A stretch of DNA of 64,000 bases from an uncultured Chitinophagaceae bacterium (GTDB lineage: Bacteria; Bacteroidota; Bacteroidia; Chitinophagales; Chitinophagaceae), in the NCBI GenBank assembly GCA_936908745.1, contig CAKZFX010000009.1, positions 1 through 64,000 of the forward strand, read 5' to 3'. Position 1 is the stretch's first letter; each line of letters begins with the position of its first letter. The translations under genes and the position numbers were made by a program. The notes below the pieces were generated by a model. That model worked only from the letters and a program-made list of their open reading frames with translations. It searched no databases and was not told where the DNA came from. This document shows, piece by piece, positions 1-8,029 of the stretch.

Positions 1-329
1 CCGGGAATACCCAATTGAGTGCCGCCAAAATAACGTATCACCACGATCAGTATATTGGTCACCTGTTTGCTGTCTATCTGTCCTAAGATGGGCTTACCTG
101 CTGAGCCCGATGGTTCCCCATCATCACTGACCCTGTATGTATTTCCATCCAACCCTAAACGATACGCAAAGCAATGATGGGTGGCTTTGGGATGCTCTTT
201 TTTTACATCGGCCAGTCTTTCTTTAAACGCATTCACGCTATCAATAGGAAAGCAGTAGGCAATGAAGCGGCTGCCACGGTCTTTAAACTCTGCACTGTTC
301 GATTGCTCTATCGTATTGTAATAATCCAT
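1..329 (-). CDS. yigZ: YigZ/IMPACT family protein (3' part cut by window edge)
   Basis: The protein begins MDYYNTIEQS and runs off the left edge after about 109 residues. It shows the UPF0029/IMPACT N-terminal pattern: an early F-K-D-R-G-S-R-F segment, a H-H-C-F-A-Y-R stretch, the hallmark D-G-E-P-S-G-S-A-G-K-P-I block and then V-V-I-R-Y-F-G-G. YigZ-type proteins are conserved cytosolic proteins of uncertain role, linked to translation or stress by homology to eukaryotic IMPACT. The ATG (327-329) overlaps the ribD stop by one base (TGATG), so the two are translationally coupled. The C-terminal domain is outside the window. Confidence 0.88.
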   Translation of the reverse strand, partial: MDYYNTIEQSNSAEFKDRGSRFIAYCFPIDSVNAFKERLADVKKEHPKATHHCFAYRLGLDGNTYRVSDDGEPSGSAGKPILGQIDSKQVTNILIVVIRYFGGTQLGIP

Positions 330-1366
330 CAGACCTTTTTACTGTTTCTGTAATAAATAATCGTATCGGAGAAGAGTTGTTCTTCCTTTACTTTTTCTGC
401 ATTTGTCAAAAGCGGCACAGCTGTTCCTTCCGCTATTTTTAAACCGGTATTGGTAATCACTCTTGCTTCATCCCAGCAATTGGCAGTAATAAATGATTGT
501 AATAATTGACTGCCGCCTTCTACCAATACGCTTTGTATTTTCATTTCATGTAAGGCTTTCAGCATTCCGGCTATAAAATCATCTTCATTGATCTTCTTAT
601 AACCAACAATTCCTTCTTCATCCTTTAACTGGTTGAAAACAACCGTCGGCTGCGATCCATCCAATAATTGTAAAGATGCAGGCAGCTTCAATTGTTTATC
701 AATCACCAGCCGCAAAGGAGAGCGGCCGGGATATAACCTTGTTGTCAATGAAGGATTGTCTTTCATTGCGGTATTTGTTCCCACCAATATCGCTGCTTCT
801 TCACTGCGCCATTGATGCACCAGCCGGTTAGAATAATCATTACTGATCAGCACACGTTCACCTGTTCCGCCCATTTTATGATCAGCCGATTGTGCCCATT
901 TTAAAATAATATAAGGCCGCTGTAGTTCGTGAAACGTAAAGAAACGACGATTGAGTTCTTTACACTCCTGTTCTGACACACCCACGGTTACGTCAACGCC
1001 ATTGGCTTTTAATTTCTCAATGCCTTTGCCTGCTACTTCTTTATAAGAGTCGCGGCAGCCGATCACAACCGTTGGAATTTTATGCTTAACAATCAGGTCG
1101 GCACAAGGGGGTGTTTTGCCAAAGTGCGCACAGGGCTCAAGCGAAACATACATGACAGAAGAGGCAATCAACGATTGATCTTCATCTTTCACCGAAGCTA
1201 TACAGTTCACTTCGGCATGTGCTTCACCATATTGCTGATGCCAGCCTTCACCAATGATCCTGTCATCATAAACCAGCACCGCTCCCACCATCGGGTTGGG
1301 CGCTACCGTACCGGCGCCTTTCAGGGCCAGTTCGAGGCAGCGGGACATATATTGCTCATGGTTCAT
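329..1366 (-). CDS. ribD: Bifunctional riboflavin biosynthesis deaminase/reductase RibD
   Basis: This cytosolic riboflavin-pathway enzyme deaminates and then reduces the pyrimidine product of GTP cyclohydrolase II. The N-terminal deaminase domain has the zinc site: H50 and E52 in AHAEVN, and C79 and C88 in the PCAHFGKTPPC stretch. The C-terminal half (about residue 150 on) is the RibD reductase domain, with K-W-A-Q-S-A-D near its start. I start at ATG 1366 (MNHEQYMSRC, 345 residues). An upstream in-frame extension to 1399 is possible but would erase the gap to prmC. A perfect TACTTTTG box lies 6 nt before this ATG. It is coupled to the downstream YigZ gene. Confidence 0.95.
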   Translation of the reverse strand: MNHEQYMSRCLELALKGAGTVAPNPMVGAVLVYDDRIIGEGWHQQYGEAHAEVNCIASVKDEDQSLIASSVMYVSLEPCAHFGKTPPCADLIVKHKIPTVVIGCRDSYKEVAGKGIEKLKANGVDVTVGVSEQECKELNRRFFTFHELQRPYIILKWAQSADHKMGGTGERVLISNDYSNRLVHQWRSEEAAILVGTNTAMKDNPSLTTRLYPGRSPLRLVIDKQLKLPASLQLLDGSQPTVVFNQLKDEEGIVGYKKINEDDFIAGMLKALHEMKIQSVLVEGGSQLLQSFITANCWDEARVITNTGLKIAEGTAVPLLTNAEKVKEEQLFSDTIIYYRNSKKV

Positions 1367-1372
1367 GTGGCG

Positions 1373-1380
1373 CAAAAGTA
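1373..1380 (-). promoter_or_regulatory. Bacteroidota -7 box for ribD
   Basis: The minus strand reads TACTTTTG, an exact match to TAnnTTTG. It ends 6 nt before the chosen ribD ATG, so transcription would begin at or beside the start codon. No clear -33 element is seen. Confidence 0.55.
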
Positions 1381-1387
1381 AATGAAT

Positions 1388-1395
1388 TAAGTTTG
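1388..1395 (+). promoter_or_regulatory. Bacteroidota -7 box for prmC
   Basis: TAAGTTTG is an exact match to TAnnTTTG. It lies 5 nt before ATG 1401 and 11 nt before a second in-frame ATG at 1407. It sits back to back with the ribD box, making a very short divergent promoter. Confidence 0.55.
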
Positions 1396-1400
1396 CCACT

Positions 1401-2255
1401 ATGACAATGCAGGAAGCGACGTATTTTCTATTGAATAAGCTAAAAACCGTCTATGGTGAAGGCGAAGCCGGCAGCATGACCGATTGGGTGATGGAACACC
1501 TGACCGGCTCCAAGAAAACGGAACGCATGCTGTATAAAAACGAAGCCATCACTGCAAAAGAAGAAGCGACCCTACAAGAATATACAAAACGTCTTCTCGC
1601 CCATGAACCGGTTCAGTATGTATTGAACGAAGCATGGTTTTGCGGACTTAAATTTTATGTTGACAAAAACGTACTCATCCCAAGACCTGAAACCGAAGAA
1701 CTGGTGGAATGGGTGATTGCGAACTGTAAATTTCCCATAACAGAATTAACCATCGTTGACATTGGCACAGGCAGCGGCTGCATACCGATCAGTCTCAAAA
1801 GAAGGATCCGCAAAGCCGATGTGTGGAGTTGTGACATCAGTCCCAAAGCATTGGAAGTAGCCCGTAAAAACGCTGATAATTTAGGCGCCGCCGTCCATTT
1901 TCTCGAACTGGATTTTTTAGACCTGTCTAAAAAAACGGAATTGCCGCAAGCGGATATTATAATCAGCAACCCGCCTTATATTCCATTTGCTACAAAAGAA
2001 TCCATGCACAAAAATGTATTGGAGCATGAGCCGCATACAGCATTATTTGTTGCCGACGACGACCCGCTTGTTTTTTACAAAGCCCTCGCTTTATTTGGAA
2101 AAGAAAAGCTGAAACCGGGCGGCGCTGTTTACATGGAGATCAATGAAGAACTGGGCACCGAAACGCTGGCCGTTTTTGCAGCCAGCGGTTACCACACAGA
2201 GTTAAAAAAAGATATGCAGGGAAAAGACAGGATGATCAAAGCGGTGCTTACTTAG
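1401..2255 (+). CDS. prmC: Release factor glutamine N5-methyltransferase PrmC
   Basis: It methylates the glutamine of the GGQ motif in peptide release factors, using SAM, in the cytosol. The 284-residue length is normal. The N-terminal helical domain is followed by a Rossmann domain with VDIGTGSGCI (about 119-128) and the diagnostic catalytic NPPY motif at 190-193. A start at ATG 1407 (MQEATYF) is equally possible and would fit the promoter position better. The 3' end overlaps the convergent exbD gene by 4 bases. The family call is secure. Confidence 0.95.
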   Translation: MTMQEATYFLLNKLKTVYGEGEAGSMTDWVMEHLTGSKKTERMLYKNEAITAKEEATLQEYTKRLLAHEPVQYVLNEAWFCGLKFYVDKNVLIPRPETEELVEWVIANCKFPITELTIVDIGTGSGCIPISLKRRIRKADVWSCDISPKALEVARKNADNLGAAVHFLELDFLDLSKKTELPQADIIISNPPYIPFATKESMHKNVLEHEPHTALFVADDDPLVFYKALALFGKEKLKPGGAVYMEINEELGTETLAVFAASGYHTELKKDMQGKDRMIKAVLT

Positions 2256-2656
2256 TTCTGTTGCACCCTTGCCACTACTTTAGCGGTGTCTTTTTTAGCC
2301 ACACCCATCACATGAAACACACGGCCATACGCAGCGATGGTATCTGCATTGATCACTACGGTAGGTGTGTCCACAAATGCTTTGTGTTTCCTGATTTCCA
2401 ATGAAAGCAATGAATCAAAATGAAGCGGTTCAACTTTCGTGGAACCGATAAAATATTGCTGATTTTTATCAATAGATACCATGATCTCCTGTTTGGCCTT
2501 TGCCTCTTTGGAGGCTCTTGGCAATCCTACCGGCACTACGTTCGGGTTACCCAATGTAGCCACGATAAGGAAGAACATCAACAGGATAAACAGGATGTCA
2601 TTCAGCGAATCCGTAAAAACTTCGGACTCTTTTCTATGTTTCTTTCTGAATTTCAT
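2252..2656 (-). CDS. exbD: ExbD/TolR-type biopolymer transport protein
   Basis: This 134-residue protein has a charged N-terminus and one membrane helix (D-I-L-F-I-L-L-M-F-F-L-I-V-A-T-L-G). The helix starts with the conserved Asp that conducts protons in ExbD/TolR, and a small periplasmic domain follows. With ExbB it would form a proton-driven motor that energises TonB (outer-membrane uptake) or TolA. It lies 9 bases after the exbB stop, so the two form an operon. No TonB or TolA gene is adjacent, so the partner is not identified. Confidence 0.9.
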   Translation of the reverse strand: MKFRKKHRKESEVFTDSLNDILFILLMFFLIVATLGNPNVVPVGLPRASKEAKAKQEIMVSIDKNQQYFIGSTKVEPLHFDSLLSLEIRKHKAFVDTPTVVINADTIAAYGRVFHVMGVAKKDTAKVVARVQQN

Positions 2657-2665
2657 TCGTTGAGT

Positions 2666-3361
2666 TTAGCGGGTAGGTTCTTGTAATACGTCTAAGAAGT
2701 CGGCAGATGCTGCTTCCATTTTGTTGGCCGTTTTGTCGATCTGCGTTTCAAGGTAGCTGTATCCGAAATAAGCCGCCAAACCAATGATCAAACCCGTAAT
2801 AGAAGTAATCATTTTTGTATACAAACCACCGGAAATGGTGCTTACCTGGAAGTCGTTGGATTGGGTAATACTAGAGAACAATTGCATCATACCTACCAGC
2901 GTACCCACGAAACCAAAGATGGGTGCCGCTTTAGAAATCACCGACAGGATGCCGAGATTTTTTTCCAGTTTATACATTTCCAGCGTACCCACGTTGTCCA
3001 TGCTTTTTTCGATGCTGTCAATCGGCTTGCCGATGCGCTGGATGCCTTTATCAATGATCCTTGCAACAGGATTGTTGGTGTTTTTGGCAAAACTACGGGC
3101 GGCAGAGATATTGCCGCTTACGATATGATCACGGATAATGTTCATGAAATTGGCGTCGATTTTTGCCGCATTGCGGATCGCCATCGTTCTTTCCACGAAA
3201 ATAAAAACGGCTATAAGGAGCATCGCACCCAGCGGGATCATGATCCATCCCCCCATTTTCAATAATTCAAACAAACTGATAGAACCGTCGTGATTAGTGT
3301 CGCCTGCAAGGCTTTGCGTGGCTTTTGTCAATGAATCTGTGATCTGTAAAAGGTCAATCAT
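2666..3361 (-). CDS. exbB: MotA/TolQ/ExbB proton channel family protein
   Basis: This is the inner-membrane motor subunit that pairs with the downstream ExbD. The 231-residue protein has a first hydrophobic segment near residues 35-55, then a large cytoplasmic loop, then two close membrane helices (roughly 135-165 and 175-200). The second-helix region contains P-I-F-G-F-V-G-T-L-V-G-M-M, the conserved TolQ/ExbB signature. A minus-strand TACATTTA box at 3384-3391 resembles a -7 element and lies 22 nt before the ATG. Whether it serves TonB, Tol or gliding/T9SS functions cannot be decided from sequence. Confidence 0.92.
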   Translation of the reverse strand: MIDLLQITDSLTKATQSLAGDTNHDGSISLFELLKMGGWIMIPLGAMLLIAVFIFVERTMAIRNAAKIDANFMNIIRDHIVSGNISAARSFAKNTNNPVARIIDKGIQRIGKPIDSIEKSMDNVGTLEMYKLEKNLGILSVISKAAPIFGFVGTLVGMMQLFSSITQSNDFQVSTISGGLYTKMITSITGLIIGLAAYFGYSYLETQIDKTANKMEAASADFLDVLQEPTR

Positions 3362-3462
3362 ACAATACTTGTCTTTAGGTGCGTAAATGTAATATATGCT
3401 GTCTAAACCCTGTCCTGTTGTTTTAAACAGGTGTGAATAATGCTACTATGAACGAAAAAAAT

Positions 3463-3485
3463 AATGCCACGTTGTGCGTGGCATT
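3463..3485 (-). terminator. Rho-independent terminator after the SPFH gene
   Basis: A perfect 9-bp stem AATGCCACG/CGTGGCATT encloses a 5-nt loop. On the minus strand it is followed at once by a T-rich run (plus-strand A run 3454-3461). It lies between the end of the SPFH gene (3574) and the start of exbB (3361), separating the two units. The other strand has only a short T5 run nearby. Confidence 0.8.
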
Positions 3486-3573
3486 CAAGTTTTTGAGTTC
3501 TTTAACAAGGGTTAAAGGTGTAAGGTTTAAGGTAGTTTCTCAACTTTAAACTTTTAAACCCGAAACCTTAGAC
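3486..3573. repeat. Intergenic AAACTTTAAAC-like imperfect palindrome
   Basis: The stretch contains AAGGTTTAAGG, ACTTTAAACTTTTAAACC and GAAACCTTAG, which form an imperfect inverted repeat in an AT-rich spacer. It resembles other intergenic word repeats in this window (15766-15788, 38463-38510). No coding potential was found. Confidence 0.4.
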
Positions 3574-4521
3574 TTATTTGGTCTGCGTCGTTCCGGCTTG
3601 TTTTACCATCAACGCCTGTATTTGCTTCATCGTTCCTTCCATTCCGTCGGGACTGCCATCAAGGAAAATAACGTTGCCTTTCCCGTATTCTGCAAAGTTT
3701 TTAATGGCTTCTGTCCACATACTGAACAGGATCACGTTTGTATCAAGGTTGGCCTGTTTCATTTGTTCTGCCGCTTCTGTCATACCGGCTGCCACTTCCT
3801 TACGGAATAAAGCCACACCCTGCCCGCGCAATCTTGCTGCTTCTTTTTCTGCTTCTGCCGAAATTTTGATGGCATTACCATCCGCTTCAGCGCCTTTTGT
3901 TTTAGTGATCAGCAGTGCCTGGCCTTCGTTTTCCGCAGCGGCTTTCAGGTTATTAGAAGCCACCACTTTACTCATGGAGTCAAGGATCATTTTATCAAAC
4001 GTAATATCATTGATCTGCAAATCCTGCAAATGATACCCCCATTCTTCCAATGTATGGTCAATTTCCACTTTTACGTATTCAACAATTTCCCTGCGTAAGC
4101 CCAATACTTCCGCTTGCTTTTTTGTAGCCACGAAAGCACGGATATTACCTTCAATTGTTCTTACCAACGCCTGCATCAGGTCTTTATCACTGATAAATTT
4201 GAACGCTACTTTTTTGATGGTTTCTTCCATTTCATTCTGCACAGCATACAACAACATACTTTTAAAGTAAACATTGGCCTGGTCTTGTGTTACCGCCTGG
4301 AATTCCAGCTCCACCGAACGGTTTTGAATAGATATTTTTTTAAATACCTGTTCAAGAATCGGGATTTTCATCCGAAGGCCCGGGCGCACCACCCGCTGGT
4401 ATTTGCCAAACATGGTGATCACACCGATATACCCTTGATTGATGGTAAAAAACGAACCGAAAAAAATGATCAGCGCAACGATGATCCACCAATAACTTTG
4501 AAGCCATTCAGCTATGTTCAT
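3574..4521 (-). CDS. SPFH/stomatin-like (prohibitin domain) membrane protein
   Basis: This 315-residue protein has an N-terminal membrane helix (about residues 10-30). A prohibitin-homology domain follows, starting at G-V-I-T-M-F-G-K-Y-Q and including R-P-G-L-R-M-K-I-P. After that comes a long Ala/Glu-rich coiled coil (about 195-260), typical of stomatin/HflK-like scaffold proteins that form oligomeric rings in membrane microdomains. No NfeD-type protease gene is next to it. It is a single-gene unit: a terminator follows at 3463-3485, and the 100-nt gap to the pepT stop would hold its promoter. Client or partner proteins are unknown. Confidence 0.85.
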   Translation of the reverse strand: MNIAEWLQSYWWIIVALIIFFGSFFTINQGYIGVITMFGKYQRVVRPGLRMKIPILEQVFKKISIQNRSVELEFQAVTQDQANVYFKSMLLYAVQNEMEETIKKVAFKFISDKDLMQALVRTIEGNIRAFVATKKQAEVLGLRREIVEYVKVEIDHTLEEWGYHLQDLQINDITFDKMILDSMSKVVASNNLKAAAENEGQALLITKTKGAEADGNAIKISAEAEKEAARLRGQGVALFRKEVAAGMTEAAEQMKQANLDTNVILFSMWTEAIKNFAEYGKGNVIFLDGSPDGMEGTMKQIQALMVKQAGTTQTK

Positions 4522-4621
4522 AAGAAAACAGTTTAGTTATATGTAAGTTACAATTTATTGCCGTCTTCAGGGCAAAAACTCAGTAGTGTATCATTTTACA
4601 CGCCAGTGGAAAATTGATACA

Positions 4622-5869
4622 CTAAGCTTGTTCTTCCCAAATCATCGCCAGGTGCACCATTGTTTCCACCGCTTTGTTCATATCCTGTACGCTGATATGT
4701 TCCAGTTTGGAATGAATGCCCTGCTCTCCTGCAAACAGGTTAGGACAAGGCAAACCCATAAATGACAAACGGCTGCCATCGGTGCCACCACGGATGCTTT
4801 CCATTTTCAATTCGATACCGGCTCTTTCAATCGCTTCTTTGGCGTTATTCACTACCTGCGGATAGGTATCCAATATTTCTTTCATGTTGCGGTATTGTTC
4901 TGTCACATGAAATTCAAAGCTTGCTTTGGGATATGTTCGCAACCTTTCTTCAATCTGTGTACGCAGGTAATCTTCTTTCTTTTTCAAACCTGCTGTGTCA
5001 AAATCACGGATGATAAAATCAATCGTGCATTTTTCTGCAATACCTTCCACACGCACCGGGTGAATAAATCCACGCTTGCCTTCTGTTGATTCAGGCGACA
5101 AACGGTCTTTGGGTAAAAATGCCAATATTTCACCCGCTATTTTCAACGCATTGATCATTTTTCCTTTGGCATAACCCGGATGTGCAATCACACCATGAAT
5201 AACCACCTGTACACCATCAGCGCTGAATGTTTCATCTTCCAATGAACCCACTTCACCACCATCTAATGTATAACCATAATCAGCACCGAGTTTTTGCAAA
5301 TCAACTTTAGCGGTTCCTCTTCCCACCTCTTCATCGGGTGTAAACAGCAGTTTTATTTCACCGTGTTTTACATGGCTATTCGTCACCAGGAAATGAGCAA
5401 GGTCCATGATCTCGGCCACGCCTGCTTTATCATCCGCACCTAACAATGTAGTTCCGGATGCCGTAATAAGATCATTCCCGATCTGCGTTTTGAGATAAGG
5501 ATATTCTTCGAGGCGCAGCACTTGTGTTTTATCATCGGGCAATACAATATCCTGTCCTTGATAATTATTGTGCAAAATCGGCTTTACACCTGTGCCGCTG
5601 CAATCCGGCGCTGTATCAACATGGGCGCAAAAACAGATCACGGGTACTTTTTTATCCGTATTGGATGGAACAGTGGCGTATACATACCCCCACTCGTCCA
5701 TGTGCGCATCACTGATGCCCATCTGCTTCAATTCTTCCACCAGTATTTTGCTAAGGTCTTTTTGCTTTTCGGTGCTTGGATAAGAGGATGACTGAGGATC
5801 ACTTTGTGTGTCCACCTGCACATAACGCATGAATCTTTCTGCCGCAGTAAACTTATATTTTTCAAACAT
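4622..5869 (-). CDS. pepT: Peptidase T (tripeptide aminopeptidase)
   Basis: This cytosolic M20-family zinc exopeptidase removes N-terminal residues from tripeptides. The 415-residue protein begins MFEKYKFTAAERFMRYVQ, matching known PepT N-termini. It has the zinc-binding patterns FCAHVDTAPD, LLGADDKAG and FTPDEEVGRG, and a late H-S-K-L-E-H-I segment. I chose ATG 5869. The longer reading to 5947 adds residues that fit no family member, and AAGGAAAG directly before 5869 is a plausible ribosome site. It stands alone. Confidence 0.93.
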   Translation of the reverse strand: MFEKYKFTAAERFMRYVQVDTQSDPQSSSYPSTEKQKDLSKILVEELKQMGISDAHMDEWGYVYATVPSNTDKKVPVICFCAHVDTAPDCSGTGVKPILHNNYQGQDIVLPDDKTQVLRLEEYPYLKTQIGNDLITASGTTLLGADDKAGVAEIMDLAHFLVTNSHVKHGEIKLLFTPDEEVGRGTAKVDLQKLGADYGYTLDGGEVGSLEDETFSADGVQVVIHGVIAHPGYAKGKMINALKIAGEILAFLPKDRLSPESTEGKRGFIHPVRVEGIAEKCTIDFIIRDFDTAGLKKKEDYLRTQIEERLRTYPKASFEFHVTEQYRNMKEILDTYPQVVNNAKEAIERAGIELKMESIRGGTDGSRLSFMGLPCPNLFAGEQGIHSKLEHISVQDMNKAVETMVHLAMIWEEQA

Positions 5870-5909
5870 TTCTTTCCTTATTTGGGGCATGTAATATACT
5901 AAAAAAGAA

Positions 5910-5942
5910 AGTGGTTTGCAGTTAATAAAACCACAAACCACT
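5910..5942 (-). terminator. Terminator after the FKBP gene
   Basis: A 9-bp stem AGTGGTTTG/CAAACCACT surrounds a 15-nt loop. On the minus strand it is followed by TTCTTTTTT. It sits just past the stop of the minus-strand FKBP gene (5964), upstream of pepT. Confidence 0.7.
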
Positions 5943-5963
5943 AACAAAGAATTCTTAGCCGGA

Positions 5964-6419
5964 TTAAGGCATTATGATCAATGGAGAATCGCCCTCGATT
6001 TCCACCAGTTCAATGTCAAATACGAGGTCTTTACCCGCCAGTTGATGGTTGGCATCCAGTACGATCACATCTTCTCTTACCTCAGTCACCGTTACCGGGA
6101 ACGGCTGTCCATGCTGGTTGGTCAGCGTCAGTTGCATACCCGCTTCCAGTTCCATGCCCGGGGGCACGTTTTCTTTAGGAAATTCGATCATCGCCTCATC
6201 ACTTCTCTCACCATAAGCCTCAGCGGCCGGGATCGTGATCGTTTTTTTATCACCTACAGACATACCGGGAATGGCAGCATCAAAACCCTTGATCATTTGT
6301 CCTGCACCAACTGTAAAACCTAAGGGTTCCCGGCCTTCGCTGCTGTCAAACAGTTCGCCGGTAGTCAGTTTTCCAGTGTAATGAACTTTCACATTATCGC
6401 CATTTTTAGCTTCTGCCAT
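5964..6419 (-). CDS. SlyD-like FKBP-type peptidyl-prolyl cis-trans isomerase
   Basis: This 151-residue cytosolic protein has the FKBP half-domains V-H-Y-T-G-K-L and G-E-L-F-D-S-S at the start, then a G-Q-M-I-K-G-F-D-A-A-I-P-G-M block. An inserted flap (about residues 70-120) is typical of SlyD chaperone isomerases. It lacks the histidine-rich metal-binding tail of E. coli SlyD. No signal peptide is present. A minus-strand TACCTTGC box lies about 35 nt upstream, and a clear terminator follows the gene. It probably assists folding; substrates are unknown. Confidence 0.9.
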   Translation of the reverse strand: MAEAKNGDNVKVHYTGKLTTGELFDSSEGREPLGFTVGAGQMIKGFDAAIPGMSVGDKKTITIPAAEAYGERSDEAMIEFPKENVPPGMELEAGMQLTLTNQHGQPFPVTVTEVREDVIVLDANHQLAGKDLVFDIELVEIEGDSPLIIMP

Positions 6420-6549
6420 GTTAATTGTTTTAATGATAAATTAAAGGCTGCAAGGTAGGGCAAAAAGGCAATGCAACCCTATAAATATTTAAGACTGTCT
6501 GTATATGGATTTTCGGTAGCGACCCTGGCTGAAAACAAAAAAAGACGTT

Positions 6550-6629
6550 CCCGCAGATCCCGCTGACCTGTCTGCCGACAGGCAGGTCTTCGCTGATATT
6601 TTTCTGCGTTAACCTGCGTAATCTGCGGG
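6550..6629. repeat. Intergenic palindromic element, interrupted copy
   Basis: The ends CCCGCAGAT (6550-6558) and ATCTGCGGG (6621-6629) form a perfect 9-bp inverted repeat. Both termini and the internal word CGCTGATAT recur at 58706-58743. This copy is longer because a second palindrome (6566-6587) sits inside it. It lies in the 296-nt spacer between the FKBP gene and namZ, which holds no convincing gene. Confidence 0.7.
6566..6587. repeat. 22-nt palindromic repeat (copy 1) nested in another repeat
   Basis: The core CCTGTCTGCCGACAGGCAGG is a near-perfect palindrome. It is flanked by the 6-nt direct repeats CGCTGA (6561-6566 and 6591-6596), which look like a target duplication. Close copies lie at 33747-33767 (inside rsmF) and 37485-37505. 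Confidence 0.75.
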
Positions 6630-6715
6630 GAGGAAATAAAGTTTTCCCGGGTAAAATTAAACGGATGCACTACCGGATTTTCGTGTATTTTGACCTGCCA
6701 ATTTAAACCCATTAT

Positions 6716-8011
6716 ATGAGGCTATTATTGACCAGTTTATGTATTTGTATCGGAATCAGTGTATTTGGACAGGAGGTTTCTGCCATCACTTCCGCCGCTT
6801 TGACCCGAACCGAAAAAAATGAGAATATTATTCCCGCTGCAGCACGGGTTCAGGTGTACCTGCCATTACTTGAAGGAAAAAAAGTCGGTGTTTTTGCCAA
6901 TCAAACCTCGATGGTAGGCAATACGCACCTGGTGGACACGCTGCGCAAACTGGGTGTGAACATTACGGTCATTTTTGGCCCTGAGCATGGTTTTCGTGGC
7001 ACTGCCGATGCAGGGGAAAAAGTGGGCAACTATACCGATAAAGCCACCGGCATTCCGGTTGTATCATTATATGGCGCTAAAAAACGGCCTTCGGCTGATG
7101 ACCTCAAAAACGTGGACGTTTTATTATTTGATATACAGGATGTAGGCGTTCGTTTCTATACGTATATTTCTTCGCTGGAAGAGTTTATGGAAGCGGCTTT
7201 TGAGTATAAAAAACCGTTGCTGCTGTTAGACCGTCCCAATCCGAATGGTCACTACGTAGATGGCCCTGTGCTGGATAAAAAATATAAATCATTTATTGGT
7301 ATGCAGCCCGTGCCGGTTGTATATGGAATGACCATTGCTGAATACGCACGCATGCTCACCGGCGAAAAATGGTTGTCTGCAAAAGCCAATGAATACGTAC
7401 AATATTTTGAAAGCGTGCAGGAGCATCCCAAAGACACCGCTTTTCATTTTATGGTGATCAAAAATGCGAATTATGATCATAAAAGCAAGTATGTATTGCC
7501 GGTAAAACCTTCTCCTAATCTTCCAAACATTCAATCCATTTACCTCTACCCTTCCACTTGTTTTTTTGAAGGCACCGTATTGAGTGAAGGGCGGGGCACA
7601 GACAAACCTTTCCAGGTATTTGGTCATCCATCTTTACCTAAAAATTTATACAGCTTTACACCTAATCCCAATGAAGGCGCTAAAAGTTCTAAATTATACG
7701 GACAGAAATGTTATGGCTGGGACTTAAGCGGTAAACCTGCTGCCGTGTCCGCATTGGTGGAGGATAAAGTGCAATTGAAATGGCTGATGGAAGCCTACCA
7801 GTTGTTCCCGGAAAAAGATAAATTTTTCCTCTTGCCTAAATCAGGAAAAATGGAAGAATCCTTTTTCAACAAACTCGCCGGCAATAATGATCTCTGGCAG
7901 CAAATAAAAAATAACGCTTCAGAAGATGAAATTCGTCAAAGCTGGGAACCACAGTTGAGTGAGTTCAAAAAAATAAGAGCTAAATATCTTTTGTACGCAG
8001 ATTTTGAATAG
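6716..8011 (+). CDS. namZ: NamZ-type exo-beta-N-acetylmuramidase (DUF1343, GH171)
   Basis: This 431-residue exported protein has a signal peptide (MRLLLTSLCICIGISVFGQ). The DUF1343 core includes G-K-K-V-G-V-F-A-N-Q-T-S, F-G-P-E-H-G-F-R-G, F-D-I-Q-D-V-G-V-R-F-Y-T-Y and L-D-R-P-N-P. In Tannerella this family releases N-acetylmuramic acid from the non-reducing end of peptidoglycan fragments. The likely role is cell-wall recycling or scavenging of other bacteria's wall. The stop is 18 bases before the kinase start, so the two may be co-transcribed. The family call is firm; activity is inferred. Confidence 0.9.
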   Translation: MRLLLTSLCICIGISVFGQEVSAITSAALTRTEKNENIIPAAARVQVYLPLLEGKKVGVFANQTSMVGNTHLVDTLRKLGVNITVIFGPEHGFRGTADAGEKVGNYTDKATGIPVVSLYGAKKRPSADDLKNVDVLLFDIQDVGVRFYTYISSLEEFMEAAFEYKKPLLLLDRPNPNGHYVDGPVLDKKYKSFIGMQPVPVVYGMTIAEYARMLTGEKWLSAKANEYVQYFESVQEHPKDTAFHFMVIKNANYDHKSKYVLPVKPSPNLPNIQSIYLYPSTCFFEGTVLSEGRGTDKPFQVFGHPSLPKNLYSFTPNPNEGAKSSKLYGQKCYGWDLSGKPAAVSALVEDKVQLKWLMEAYQLFPEKDKFFLLPKSGKMEESFFNKLAGNNDLWQQIKNNASEDEIRQSWEPQLSEFKKIRAKYLLYADFE

Positions 8012-8029
8012 GCATTGAAAGCCACCCGT

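Noticed and set aside
6479..6712. Open frame of 77 residues on the minus strand
   Set aside because: It runs through the nested palindromic repeats, has no family match and no plausible start context; I treat the spacer as noncoding.
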